Source: Terana coerulea (Eukaryota; Basidiomycota; Agaricomycetes; Polyporales; Phanerochaetaceae). From it: 16,680 bases of DNA. The notes beneath the pieces were generated by a model. The model did no database searches and was not told the DNA's origin. It saw nothing but the letters and a program-made list of their open reading frames with translations. A program made the translations under genes and the position numbers. Below are positions 1 through 9,317 of the stretch, piece by piece. Location: NCBI GenBank assembly GCA_024811115.1, contig JAKOGH010000211.1, positions 1-16,680 on the forward strand, written 5' to 3'. Numbering within the stretch: position 1 is the stretch's first letter; every line of letters begins with the position of its first letter.

Positions 1-207
1 ATGTAAGCATTTGATGCGCGCGTTAGCCACGTCAAGGCGTCGCAGGTAGTCCAGGTCAAGCCCTTCCGAGTCCCCCTTCGGCCCCGGTGAAAAGTGACCA
101 AAATGAGGTACAGCGAGAGCCAACGCCGTCAAGCTGACTCCGACAGTGGAGTTGGATGGATGGGAATGCAAAGTCGTAGGATGGCGCCGCCAAATCTGGA
201 CTAAGAG
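1..207 (-). CDS. Open partial reading frame running off the left edge, unidentified
   Basis: On the minus strand one frame is open from 207 to base 1 (69 codons), with a stop at 208-210 upstream and no ATG inside, so it can only be an internal or terminal exon. The translation contains LALAVPHFGHFSPGPKGD and then DLDYLRRLDVANARIKC, which reads like real protein rather than low-complexity noise. I do not recognise a family. A diverged piece of the same sequence (82-138) recurs in opposite orientation at 1281-1336, which hints at a multi-copy gene. It could also be a chance open frame, since 69 codons is short. Confidence 0.3.
82..138 (-). repeat. Arm A of a short diverged inverted repeat
   Basis: The reverse complement of 82-138 matches 1281-1336 on the plus strand over about 55 bases, including the shared stretches GTTGGCTCTCGCTG and CTCATTTTGGTCACTT. 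A one-base length difference lies between them. Similarity stops shortly outside these limits on both sides, and no target duplication was seen. Confidence 0.6.
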
Positions 208-210
208 TTA

Positions 211-1280
211 GCACCAGCAAGCGAGATTGTGTCGTGGTCCGTCTACGTGGAGCTGTGTGAGAGCGTGGATGGACCTGGTTGGACAGTTGAATGCACGGTG
301 ATTGGTTGCACTTATATCCACATCGCGGCAGGGAAATATAGCAGGGTCAAACAGTATGCATTCGCATCCCAACAGATATGTACAAGCAAGCCTATTCTAG
401 ATCTAAAACTGGCTATTTAACTGAAATCCAACCACCTCCAACCGCCTCCGTCATCTACTGCAGCCAGCCAAGCTCTGGTGTTTGCGCTGCTGCGTCCCCG
501 ATGTGAGCCCATTCTCGCGGTGGTGCCGGTAGATTGCGTCGGCCGTTATTGTCGTCATCGTTGGCCGTGACCAAGACAGCCGCCACCCCACTCAGCAACC
601 TGGACACGCTCTGCACAATCCTTGTAGTGAGCGAGGCAAGACATTTATTTAGTGAATGATATGCGTACCTGTGGGGTGCCATGCGCATATTCGCGACCTC
701 CGGAGATATAAGCGTGGATGATAGGGACAGCACAAGGTTTCGAATACTGTGGTGAGCACTGCAATGAAGCTGCAGTAGGTATACAACGCACCGTGAAGCC
801 TACGCTGACCAAACAGCTCTTCTGACGTCGCACCCGAAAGCTGGTAGCCAGTAGTATGGTAGAATCCAGTCAAGTCAGAGCAAGTTTACACATACGAAAG
901 GCAAGACCTCTCACCTGTGCAAAGAGATTTGCGGTATATGTGGCTCATGGTTGTCGACTGAGACGATGGGGGAGAGGACAAGGATACCCGTCATTGCATC
1001 GAGAACGCGTGCAGGTATAAGACATCCGGGCGATGCCGCACTCGGTTCGTGCACGAACAAGCGCCAGTCGAAGGGCCGGGTCGAGCGCAAGCGTGCATGA
1101 AGACGGCTAGGTGCATGCGCTTCGCACATAGGCTGCACTTGCATGCTTGGTTAGGGGCGGGAGGGAGGACATCGAAGGCAGCTGGCCGTGGGAGAGTGCA
1201 TCGAAGCCCAATCGAAGCGCAGCAGGCCCATGAATAAACGCCGGTGTTGCACTGTGCTGGCTCTCGCAGGATAGGACTAA
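211..1280. other. Stretch without a recognisable gene
   Basis: Several short open frames exist on both strands, the longest being 113 codons on the minus strand (991-1332), but none shows a domain, convincing splice structure or family resemblance. No tRNA, rRNA or clear repeat was seen. It lies downstream of the 3' end of the NLR-like pseudogene and may be intergenic or very old decayed sequence. Confidence 0.4.
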
Positions 1281-1336
1281 GACTAGCTTGACCACGTTGG
1301 CTCTCGCTGGACTCATTTTGGTCACTTCTCACTGGG
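1281..1336 (+). repeat. Arm B of a short diverged inverted repeat
   Basis: This is the plus-strand partner of 82-138. It carries the same core words, but a one-base difference just before CTCATTTTGG would shift the frame relative to arm A. It may be a decayed second copy of the sequence encoded at the left edge. Confidence 0.6.
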
Positions 1337-1502
1337 AAGCTTCAGCTCTCACGAGAGCCACCGTCTACCGCGTAATTTCGATTAAAGCCTCTCCAACACA
1401 ATATCACGACGCGTGCTAGCACCTTGAAATACTACTCTAGTATGTCGACTCGCTCTCCTGCAGGCTGCACTCCTCTAAATCTCGTAGGCAAATGAGTTGT
1501 CA

Positions 1503-2800
1503 TTATCCCAGCATTGCGCCCCAGTTCTTCCCATGAACAAACCGGCTTAGGTCGACCTCAATAGGCCCACCTCCGCCGAGTACTTGCAATATGCCCGGTT
1601 GGATCAACCGTTCACGGGGAAGTTCCTTGGAATCCAGAACAGACGTTCATGACTCGGACTGAATGCCCATCCATCACCATCGCTTTCGCTTTCGCCCCAT
1701 GTCGACAGTTTGAATACAAATGCCAAATTTGTGATTATACTGTTCAAAGGGCTGGACGTGGATAGCGCATGCTTCCTGTTGCGAGAGAATAGGCATTCGT
1801 CCCTCGAATTCTGTACTAAGGCGGCAAAGCAGAGTATGAGAGTGGAGCACACGTGCAATATTCATCAATTGCTTACCATATTGCTCAAGTAAATGCGCTG
1901 CGTCCCACAGTTGGACTACGCCACTGTACGTGCAGATCGCAATATACCTAGAGTCTAGTGAAAACACCACCGATTGCACTCCCTCTCCAACTTGCAGCCT
2001 TTGCATCTCCTCTCCCGACTTGGTGTCGCGAAATGCGCACTGTACATTCCGCCGACCCCAAGGCAAAATAACTCCCATCGGGAGAAAACGAGACTGCTTC
2101 AACGTGGTATCCACCGTATCTTTGAACAGGGCACGATGTAGGGGCTCCCGTTGAAGTGTCCCAGATACGCACATCTCCTTCTTCCCAGCCAGTGAGGAGG
2201 AGCGTTCCGTCAGGCGAAAACGCCAACGACCAAGTCTTCTCAAAGTACGTGGTCTGCCGAGCCTCGCCATGTCTTCAAAGGGTTCTCGCGCTTGATGCGT
2301 CCAGGACTGCGAGGTCTCCCTTGAGGGTGCCGAATGCGGCGAGTGTGCAATCTAATGAGAATGCAGCGGTCCAAAGTAAGTCGTCCCCGCTCACGAGAGT
2401 AGGATGTTTCACTACGGTGTGGGGGCCGGGGTGCCACATGTGCACGCTCTGCGACGATATCGATCAGATACTTGCGCCATCCGGCGAGAATGCGACGGCA
2501 AGTACCTGGCTGGAGTGCTTGACCGGGCTACTACGCTTGGCTGAATGTGCCTTAGCGTCCTGTAAATAGACAACACCATTTCTTGTGCCGAATGCAACGT
2601 CGTTGCCTTGGCGAGAAATTGTCAGACAGAGGACGTGGTCCTCAGGTTCTTCAGGCGAGCGATCTCTGTGACAAGAGTCGCGCTTGCGCATTCCCAGACG
2701 TGGACTCGGCCATTTTTGAAGATGAAACTATCCGGTTGCTACTCGGCTAGAAGGCGACACAATGTAATCTGTCATGGCGTTGCTGATCGCTGGTCGCAGA
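1503..2800 (-). other. WD40 repeat region and C-terminal exon of the NLR-like pseudogene
   Basis: At least five degenerate blades can be read across frames: RIVSSS...GRVHVWE; NDVAFGTRNGVVYLQD; LAVAFSPDG with a divergent following blade; AFSPDGTLLLTGWEEGDV followed by RIWDTSTG; VEAVSFSPDGSYFALGSA; and VVFSLDSRYIAICTYSGV followed by VQLWDA. A 61-bp GT-AG intron follows at 1876-1816. The final exons give DGWAFSPSHERLFWIP and, after a likely intron, VDLSRFVHGKNWGAMLG and a stop. In this family the WD propeller is the ligand-sensing part. The blades are not near-identical, unlike the fast-diversifying high-identity repeats known from some fungal NWD genes. Confidence 0.8.
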
Positions 2801-4287
2801 TGCACCGAAGCTGCTGCTAGTGGAGAGTGTTGTAGCGCAACTCTCATTGGTTGAGCATAGAGAGCACGGGCGGACTTGAGAGTAGTTGGCCAGAATAAAC
2901 GTGCAATGTGTGTGGAAGATGACAATGGTAATGCTGGCAAAGTATGTTGGAATGGGAAAGAAATGGAATGATAGAAAGGTAGATAGCACAGGCACTGCTG
3001 CCTATGACCACCCGGTTGTCGTGGTCGTCGAGAAGGCGATAGGCATTAGCGGCTAAGGCGAGGTAATTTTGTCTAGTCAATGGGTTCATTTTAGGATCTT
3101 GTCATGCGCCAAGATCAGCTTCAAGGGAAACCAAAAGTAGTTACTATGGAGACATGGAACTCACCAATACCATATTCTTCACACGCCACAAGGAATCACG
3201 TGCATAGGACTGCGAGTAGGAAATCTCTCTGAGAAGGCTCAGGGCTTCCAGCCAGAACAGAAACTTCACGGATAGAGAATGCGCCAGAAGCTCCGAAAGC
3301 GTTGTGCCCATGTCAGATTCTTTCGCCCGGTTGAGATGGCATCCCCAGCAGCGACACGCATACGACAGCTCCAGAGATATGCCCACCTCTATGCAATCGG
3401 CCAAGTTCGGAATATCGGCATTCGACATATACGAGGACTCCAACCGACAGATGTTAAACCTCAGGCCCGCCTTCATGATGTTGAGAGACCCGCCAGCTAT
3501 AGCGACGTGGGCAACTGTTTCGCTGACGTGGAAAGGACCGCTCCGGTTCAGGTCCTGCAGAAAGTCAGCGAAAGGAAGTGTGGAGAGGCTGCACTGCTTG
3601 CTGGTCAGCCGTGATACCACTCAGCAGCGCCCATGTAGTCCAAGACGCTATCGGCCCGGGACGAGTCCACACCCGAGCCAGTAAGGATGGTGGTAAGAGT
3701 TCGACGGGAGCATGGCTCAAGTGTAAACTATCAAAATAAGGTCTTGGGGACGGCGCGGGCACTGCGCATAACGTCGAGGACTGTAAAGATGTGATGGTGT
3801 GCAGCACCCGAGAGGGTGCAAACGCGTAAGAATAGGTACAAGTATGTGAGTGACCTATATACGCTCACGAGTGGTGTCCGGGTGCAGTAAGCATAGTACC
3901 TTAATAACACTAAAATACCGAAATCTGACATAAACAGGGCCACACCAAGGACAGAGCGAAAGGTCGACATAGCTTCCTGATCGTCCTTGTCAAAGACCTC
4001 GGAGAGGACCTGAACGTACAACGTATCAAGTAAACCTTGTCCCTTTTGTCCAGTGCTCGTGTTGATGACCTGTTCGCACCGTTGGCGTGCTGTCCTCCCG
4101 CCTTTGGCTTTCCCGAGGATGTATTGACTGGAAACGAATGCCCATTGGAAAAGGCCCTGAGAAGCCTTCGCGAGACTGTTGCAGCATGCCTCGTCGATTT
4201 CTGGCGGCGGACGTATCTGGCGGTCAAGCAATAGCCTTTGGTTAACGTAGGAACGTATGTCCTCCCCCGTTGAGAGCGGAACTGGTG

Positions 4288-4885
4288 TTATCCATGCTCA
4301 TGGTTGTTAGGTGCGGAAGCTGCATCAATGGGAGGATATCGCTTTTGGGACGTGAAGTAGCCAACAGACGGATATTCGGGGGGCAGATCGCGAGAACGCT
4401 CAAAGATTACGTTCGTCAGCTCTTGTCGCTCCATGACGCTACCAGATTCGTCCAAGGCATCAATAACAATGACAAGAGGCCCGACGAAGGTGAGAGCCCG
4501 GAGTGGCTGGAGAATGAAGTTGTCAAACTGCTCCTTCAGGTCTTGCGAGGTCCTAAGCGCCTTGCTCTCCCCGACCACAGCACACAGTGCCTGTTTCACG
4601 CTTGGTTCGAAGTTCGCCACGTCCTGCGCAATAGTTGGTAGCAGGAGGTGGATGTGACAATCCTTGATATTGCGATCAAAAGCGAAGGAAGCGGCGAGTC
4701 GTCTTCGGGTTTGGAAGTGCTGCAGCGATGGAATGGGCAATTGTAGACTTGCCCTTACCGGCCGCTGGCCGTGCAGCAAGAAAATGCGCCCAGTCCCTTC
4801 AGCGAATGTCGGAGGCCCATTTCGCAATTTTGTTGATGGCATCGACACGAGTTCCGGGCATGCAGGCTTTACTGGGACCGAGTGA
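4288..4885 (-). other. NACHT NTPase portion with broken P-loop
   Basis: The segment starts with the usual pre-NACHT signature (CMPGTRVDAINKIAKWA), continues with RIFLLHG before the P-loop, then RRRLAASFAFDRN, LLPTIAQDVANF and QALCAVV, and reaches Walker B with IDALDESG at about 4440-4475. The Walker A residues GKGKST are present, but in a different frame from the flanking sequence: one base appears to be missing just after the HG codons (about 4757-4774), and a second shift restores the frame near 4725. Downstream, the Sensor-1 region (normally T-S-R-P) is also out of frame. The protein could not be made intact from this copy. Confidence 0.85.
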
Positions 4886-5247
4886 TGCTCCTGCAGCGTA
4901 AGGCATGTCGAGGAGTTCCATCTTCATTCCTAAAGCATAACTATTAGAGCTTTGTGGAAATAACAATGAAACAAAATATGAGGCGCACCAAGGGCATCCA
5001 AGTTGTCGAGTACTCGCGTCATCACTATCTCCTTGAGGATCGACACCTCTCCTACGGGCGTGCGCAGCGTCAACGGTACCGCTTGCTACGAGGCGCAACT
5101 GGAACTCGTCGTGTAGCTTGTCAAAGCACCGTTAAACTCAGCTATGCGAGTGCTCATGGTTAAATTTGACTCGAGATACTGACGCACTAAAATATCCATA
5201 AAAGTATCGGCGAGATATTACTCCCAACAGACTAACTCATACGATAC

Positions 5248-5255
5248 AGCGTACC
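5248..5255. repeat. Left 8-bp target-site duplication of MITE copy 1
   Basis: AGCGTACC lies immediately before the TAGTG terminus and is identical to 5614-5621. Read on the minus strand it is GGTACGCT, which contains the splice-donor sequence of the host intron. Confidence 0.9.
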
Positions 5256-5613
5256 TAGTGATAGGCAGGGGTTTGCAAACCCCCGAGGGTTAAGGGTAAG
5301 GGTATGGAGGGTAAGGGTAAGGGTTGAAGAAAGTTAACCCTTGTCTGGCGGGGGTCTGCACGCAAATACCAGATATGTTGCTGGATAAGGCTGTAAGTGT
5401 TGTGAGTGCTTTCTATATCAATCTAAGCTACTCAAATAGAAGGCTGACATTATAAGTGAATGAAAAAAGCACTCAAAGCACCATTTTCTGCCTATTTTGG
5501 CAAGGGTTTGAAGGGTAACCCTCAACCCTTACCCTTCATAAGGGTAAGGGTTTTGGAGGGTAAGGGTAAGGGTTAGCCTCTAAGCATGAAGGGTTTACCC
5601 TTGCCAATCACTA
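5256..5613. mobile_element. hAT-type MITE, copy 1
   Basis: This is a 358-bp non-coding element with imperfect terminal inverted repeats, TAGTGATAGGCA on the left and TAGTGATTGGCA as the reverse complement of the right end. An exact 8-bp target duplication (AGCGTACC) flanks it. The TIR style and 8-bp duplication are diagnostic of the hAT superfamily, and the lack of an ORF makes it non-autonomous. Arrays of GGGTAA-like units lie just inside both ends. It sits in an intron of the NLR-like pseudogene. A second, inverted copy lies at 8917-9276. Confidence 0.9.
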
Positions 5614-5621
5614 AGCGTACC
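5614..5621. repeat. Right 8-bp target-site duplication of MITE copy 1
   Basis: AGCGTACC follows the CACTA terminus and matches 5248-5255 exactly. In the minus-strand gene this copy is the one directly joined to the upstream exon, so it should be the donor in use. Confidence 0.9.
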
Positions 5622-6299
5622 TGTGTGCATGTTTGTGTAGCTTAATATGAAGGTGCAGCACTCCAGTGTCTGCAGAGAGATGTGAGTAAAGAGGTCTGCG
5701 GATTGCATGAGCATGTCCGGTCCTGCCTTTTTGACCTCGGAGGTAATGCTGTAGAAAACGTTCATGCGCTGCACAAGGGCGCCGAGCTTCTCTTCGACCT
5801 CCTGCTTGCTCTTTGTAGATCTAGCCAAAATATATGAGTTACTTGCGAGCGCAATTTCTGCAATCTATGGGTCTCACCTTGTATGCCGCCGATAAAACGG
5901 TTACGGCCAGCTTGGCATACGGATGGACCTATCGAGCAAGATTTGTTTCAGCCGGAAGCGTACAGAAAAGACCATCGAACACATCTCAGCGATACTCTCA
6001 ACAGCTACCCGGAATATCTCCAGTTTCTGAAGCAGAGCGCCGGCCATGTCCACGACAGGCTCCACAACCTCATATGCAGTCTCCGCGGTATCAACTGCCT
6101 CCCAAGCGATCTCTCCGTGACTGCGTTCTTCACCTTTGGCACGCTGAATGTTGATGCCATCCAAATGCAGCTGTGGCGAGGTCTTGGGTTGGTAACTGGG
6201 TTCTGCTGAGCTGCTCGCTTCTCGTACGCATTGTCGCCGCTAATTGTGCTTCCGGAAGCAACCGGGAGGTTTCAGCTGGCGAGTGGTGTGCTGACAAGA

Positions 6300-6769
6300 A
6301 GGGTAGGAGATGAACCCTCTGGTACTTCAACAGTAATGCGATGCGAGATGTAGTTGCCGAGTCCTATCTCCACGCAGTTGTAATCTTTGAGAGAGCGACA
6401 TGACCTGTGGGTGAGAAGGAATGTAAACGTGGTTGAGAGGGCGCACCTCCAAGTCTGCATCTGCACGCTGCTAATTTCCCTAATATTGAATGCATAGTCA
6501 TCGATAGGTTTGTCTTTGCCCCATCGGCGATAATGGACTAACCGGATCTTGAGCTGGCAGGGTAGGGTGGTGGAACTTTGAAAAGTTCAGAAGCGTAAAC
6601 AAGACTAAGTCTAGGAAGGGAACACCACAATTCAGCTGTCTGCGTTCCATGCATATGACTGGCTCCTTTTTAGCACACGTGTTTTATAAAGGCTGCGATT
6701 TGCCTCTACAGTAACGTAAAGCCGTGGTGGAAACACGCCTACGCCGCAGTTGGCGTCCTTGACTACCAT
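6300..6769 (-). other. C2 domain portion of the NLR-like pseudogene
   Basis: The frame from ATG 6769 reads MVVKDANCGVGV, then RLYVTVEANRSLYKTRV and LKRSQSYAWNAD, the normal start of a C2 beta sandwich with its 'K-T-x-V-x-K-(S)-x-x-x-x-W-N' pattern. After GT-AG introns at 6542-6480 (63 bp) and 6446-6405 (42 bp) the phase continues into SSVQMQTWRSCRSLKDYN and VEIGLGNYI, the later strands of the fold. C2 domains commonly bind membranes or calcium; in this NLR class the role is not established. The join between WNAD (about 6635) and 6580 is not resolved and may hold another intron or a frameshift. Confidence 0.65.
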
Positions 6770-8916
6770 GCAAGTAAGTACACAAGTACCATTTATGATG
6801 ATAAAAAGACTGACTGGTCATTTTACATCAATTTGGTCGGCTCTCTGTTATCTTCGCTGCTGAAGAGTAAGATTTAGCGGCTGAACTCGAACAGGAGAGC
6901 AGGATGAACAAACTGCCGTGGGCATGGCGAAGGCAGAAAAAGGTTTCTCGGGAGATGACGGGCTCCGACTACAGAGGCAAGGAAAGCGAAGCGCCCTGCT
7001 ATTACCACGCTTTCCGTGGCTGTCATGGCATGCCGCTGAAGCGTCTTCACCGGCGGCCGTTACGTGGCGAACCTTGTTACAATCGCGGGGATGACGAGGC
7101 ATTTGCAAAGCATCGATTATATAGGGAAGGTGGCCTCATAAGTGTGAGATAAGCTGGTTGCAAGAATGTTCGTATAGTTGGTGGTGCGTTATCCGGCAAG
7201 ATGATCTTTGAAGCTCGCGCAGTGAGTCGAGCGAATGAAAACAAACCAAGAGGCTCGGAGAATTCCAACGGCATGCAGCGCATGGCCTTTGTTAGCGCCC
7301 ACGTGGCAGATCCGGGAAGCGCTCAGACTGCCCCTAGCACGCAAATATTGTATAGTCCATCGTACTCACGCTTGAGCCAGTCATGTTCCTGTATCTGACC
7401 AGCTGAGGTTATGCAGCTACTTTATGTGTTCTTGAATACTTTTCGAGCTTCCTTCCTGGCTCATGTAAGTACGGAAATCTGGTTTACTCATGTGAAGGCT
7501 GTAGTACTGCAAGCTAGTAGGCAGCCTTGTAGGGAGGAGGGAGGTCCTCAACACCGTTTGCTTCCTCATGATCATCTGCACTGCAATCTAGCCGCACCCA
7601 ACCGCCCTCATGCTGAGATCGCATATGATGCCTTGTAGCTGCCTCCGTCTTGATATGATCGCAAAGAGCCTCCTGACCATCCGACTAGGGTGCGAGCTTT
7701 CTGCGCCCTATGTTACTGGTGTTCACAGATAGATATGTCGGAAGAACCACTGGTGCAGCAAGATTGGTGTTAGCTGTCGCCATGATGGAGGGATCAGATC
7801 TACCAGCTGCACAACATATGCATATCAGTGAAGTGACATCACATCAAGTAAAGAAGTGCCCTTTGGCCTTCGGAAGTTGTATCATGGCCAAGACGCATCC
7901 CTTCTTCCAACGCACCTACAGGGATTCTGAAGGCCCCAGTGAAAGCAACCAAAAGCAAAATGCAAGGGATTAAGATTGTGAGGTGAAGCCTTGTTGCTTG
8001 TAGTGAGTTCTTCTGTGGATGAGCAGTGAGCAATATTGTACAGACTGTCAACTTCTCCCCAAACTCACAGGACTATGCACGACTGCCAGCCTCATCCATT
8101 TGCAGAAGACCTCCACCACATTGTCCCTACAGATATCCAATTCCAACTCGAGTAGGGCCTAACGGGCCTAGGTACGCTCTTCACCCATGCGTAACTGCAG
8201 CGAGATACGCATATCGTAGGTAGCGAGCTTGAGCTGCTCATAAGGACGTGAGGAGAATAGAGCTGACACTCCTGTAGTTGTGTGGTAGATCCTGGGTTTC
8301 TGATACACTTCTTTCCCAGTCATGTGCTCGCCTCTCGAGCTGCTTGATGAGGATAGCTCTTAAAAGCTCAGGAAGTAACACCGGGAAGCTTTGGCTATGG
8401 CGACCGTCGGAATTGAGGTCCATGTGAGAGGAATATCGGCCCATGAATAATGGGACCATGGATGTTCGATGGTCAACTGTTGGCGGGGTTGATGATTATC
8501 ATAAAGGCAGACAGATGCCAATGGTGCACTGGGCGATAGCTTTTATGGCATGTTCACTAGTGAATAGCCCACAGATAGCGCAGTGGAAGTGCAGAAGCAC
8601 CTGAGCACAGATTTGAGCAACAGTATTGTGCAAGAGGCTGAGACATACTTGAGCCAGTTGCCTATCACACTCTATCCAGCCTGATGACTCCTCAATGGGC
8701 ATTGGACTGTGTAAGACGTCGAAGTGCACAGTGCTGGTGCACAGACCATGGTTTCAACATGAGGCAGGGGCAGTGGAAGCCAGACAAAGCGTGGAGAAAG
8801 GTGCTTGAGGGCGAAGCCAGCAAGACAGCAATGAGCGCTGAGCACTCTGACATCGAGCGTTGAATATTTGGGAGGCGTGAATTACTTCATGCCGAGTGCA
8901 GCGAAAGGATGCCAGG
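6770..8916. other. Long stretch without a recognisable gene
   Basis: This is the upstream flank of the NLR-like pseudogene, and its promoter would lie near 6770-7100 if the ATG at 6769 is correct. Short open frames occur on both strands with no family resemblance. Two minus-strand pieces deserve mention. The frame 8051-7839 has a hydrophobic run (LTILIPCILLLVAFTGAF) resembling a membrane span. The frame 7843-7514, interrupted by one TAG at about 7689, ends in DLPPPYKAAY with a PPxY motif. They could be remnants of a small membrane protein, but this is weak. No tRNA, LTR or tandem repeat was found here. Confidence 0.4.
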
Positions 8917-9276
8917 TAGTGATTGGCAAGGGTAAACCCTCTATGCTCAGAGGGCAACCCTTACCCTTACCCTTCAATACCCTTACCCTCATGAAGGGTA
9001 AGGGTTGAGGGCTACCCTTCAAACCCTTGTCCAAATAGGCTGAAAACAGTGCTTTAAGTGCTTTCTCCCACTTACTTATAATGTCAGTCTTCTATTTGAG
9101 TGGCTTGCATTGGTATAGAAAGCACTTACAACACTTGCAGCCCTCTCTAGCAACATGCCTGGTGCTTAAATACAGACCCCTGCCAGATGAGGGTTAACTT
9201 TCCTCAACCCTTACCCTTACCCTTTGTACCCTTACCCTTAACCCTTGGAGAGTTTGCAAACCCCTGCCTATCACTA
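8917..9276. mobile_element. hAT-type MITE, copy 2 (inverted relative to copy 1)
   Basis: This 360-bp element starts with TAGTGATTGGCA and ends with TGCCTATCACTA. Its left end equals the right end of copy 1, so the two copies are in opposite orientation. The internal words are shared (for example the inverted AAGTGCTTTCT segments, the ATAATGTCAG core and CTTCTATTTGAGT), with many substitutions. The same GGGTAA/TTACCC arrays lie near both ends. The flanking 8 bases, ATGCCAGG and GCCATATG, do not form a target duplication, so the flank has mutated or been rearranged. Confidence 0.85.
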
Positions 9277-9317
9277 GCCATATGTCCAGCTCTGTGATGC
9301 TGCTGCCGTGGAACATG

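Larger units (their letters stand above)
5187..5620 (-). other. Intron of the NLR-like pseudogene, enlarged by a MITE
   Basis: On the minus strand the donor is ACACAG|GTACGC (GT at 5620-5619) and the acceptor is ATATTTTAG ending at 5187. The exon before it ends in ILSYTNMHT plus one base, and the exon after it resumes in the matching phase with VRQYLESNLTMSTRIAEF. Removing the 358-bp element and one 8-bp duplication leaves 68 bp, a normal fungal intron length. Confidence 0.75.
1503..6769 (-). pseudogene. C2-NACHT-WD40 (NWD, STAND/NLR-type) gene, decayed
   Basis: The intact form of this type is a cytosolic STAND P-loop NTPase with an N-terminal C2 domain, a NACHT switch and C-terminal WD40 blades. 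In Agaricomycetes these genes are abundant and thought to act in non-self recognition. Domains in order: C2 at about 6769-6300; a helical linker at 6164-5100; NACHT at about 4885-4290, with Walker B as GPLVIVIDALDESG; the post-NACHT region at 4230-3160 (GLFQWAF, PLHTSF, DLNRSGPFHV, RFNICRLESSY, LFWLEALSLLREI); WD40 blades at about 2800-1880; and a terminal exon ending in VDLSRFVHGKNWGAMLG and a TAA at 1503-1505. The domains are spread over different frames. Some breaks are introns (6542-6480, 6446-6405, 5620-5187, 1876-1816), but others are true frameshifts, including one inside the P-loop and one near 5100 followed by an in-frame stop. The start at 6769 is the first ATG of the C2 frame; an extra upstream exon is possible. 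Confidence 0.9.

Noticed and set aside
911..1332. Overlapping minus-strand frames of 72-113 codons
   Set aside because: No domain, no matching splice sites and Cys/Arg-rich shadow-like composition; no support for a gene.
5280..5340. Telomere or interstitial telomeric repeat
   Set aside because: The unit is GGGTAA with interruptions, not the usual GGGTTA, and it lies inside an element with TIRs and a target duplication that recurs at 8917-9276.
5256..9276. Composite transposon made of the two inverted MITE copies and the 3.3 kb between them
   Set aside because: Copy 1 has its own perfect 8-bp duplication on both sides, so it inserted alone; the outer flanks of the pair do not match.
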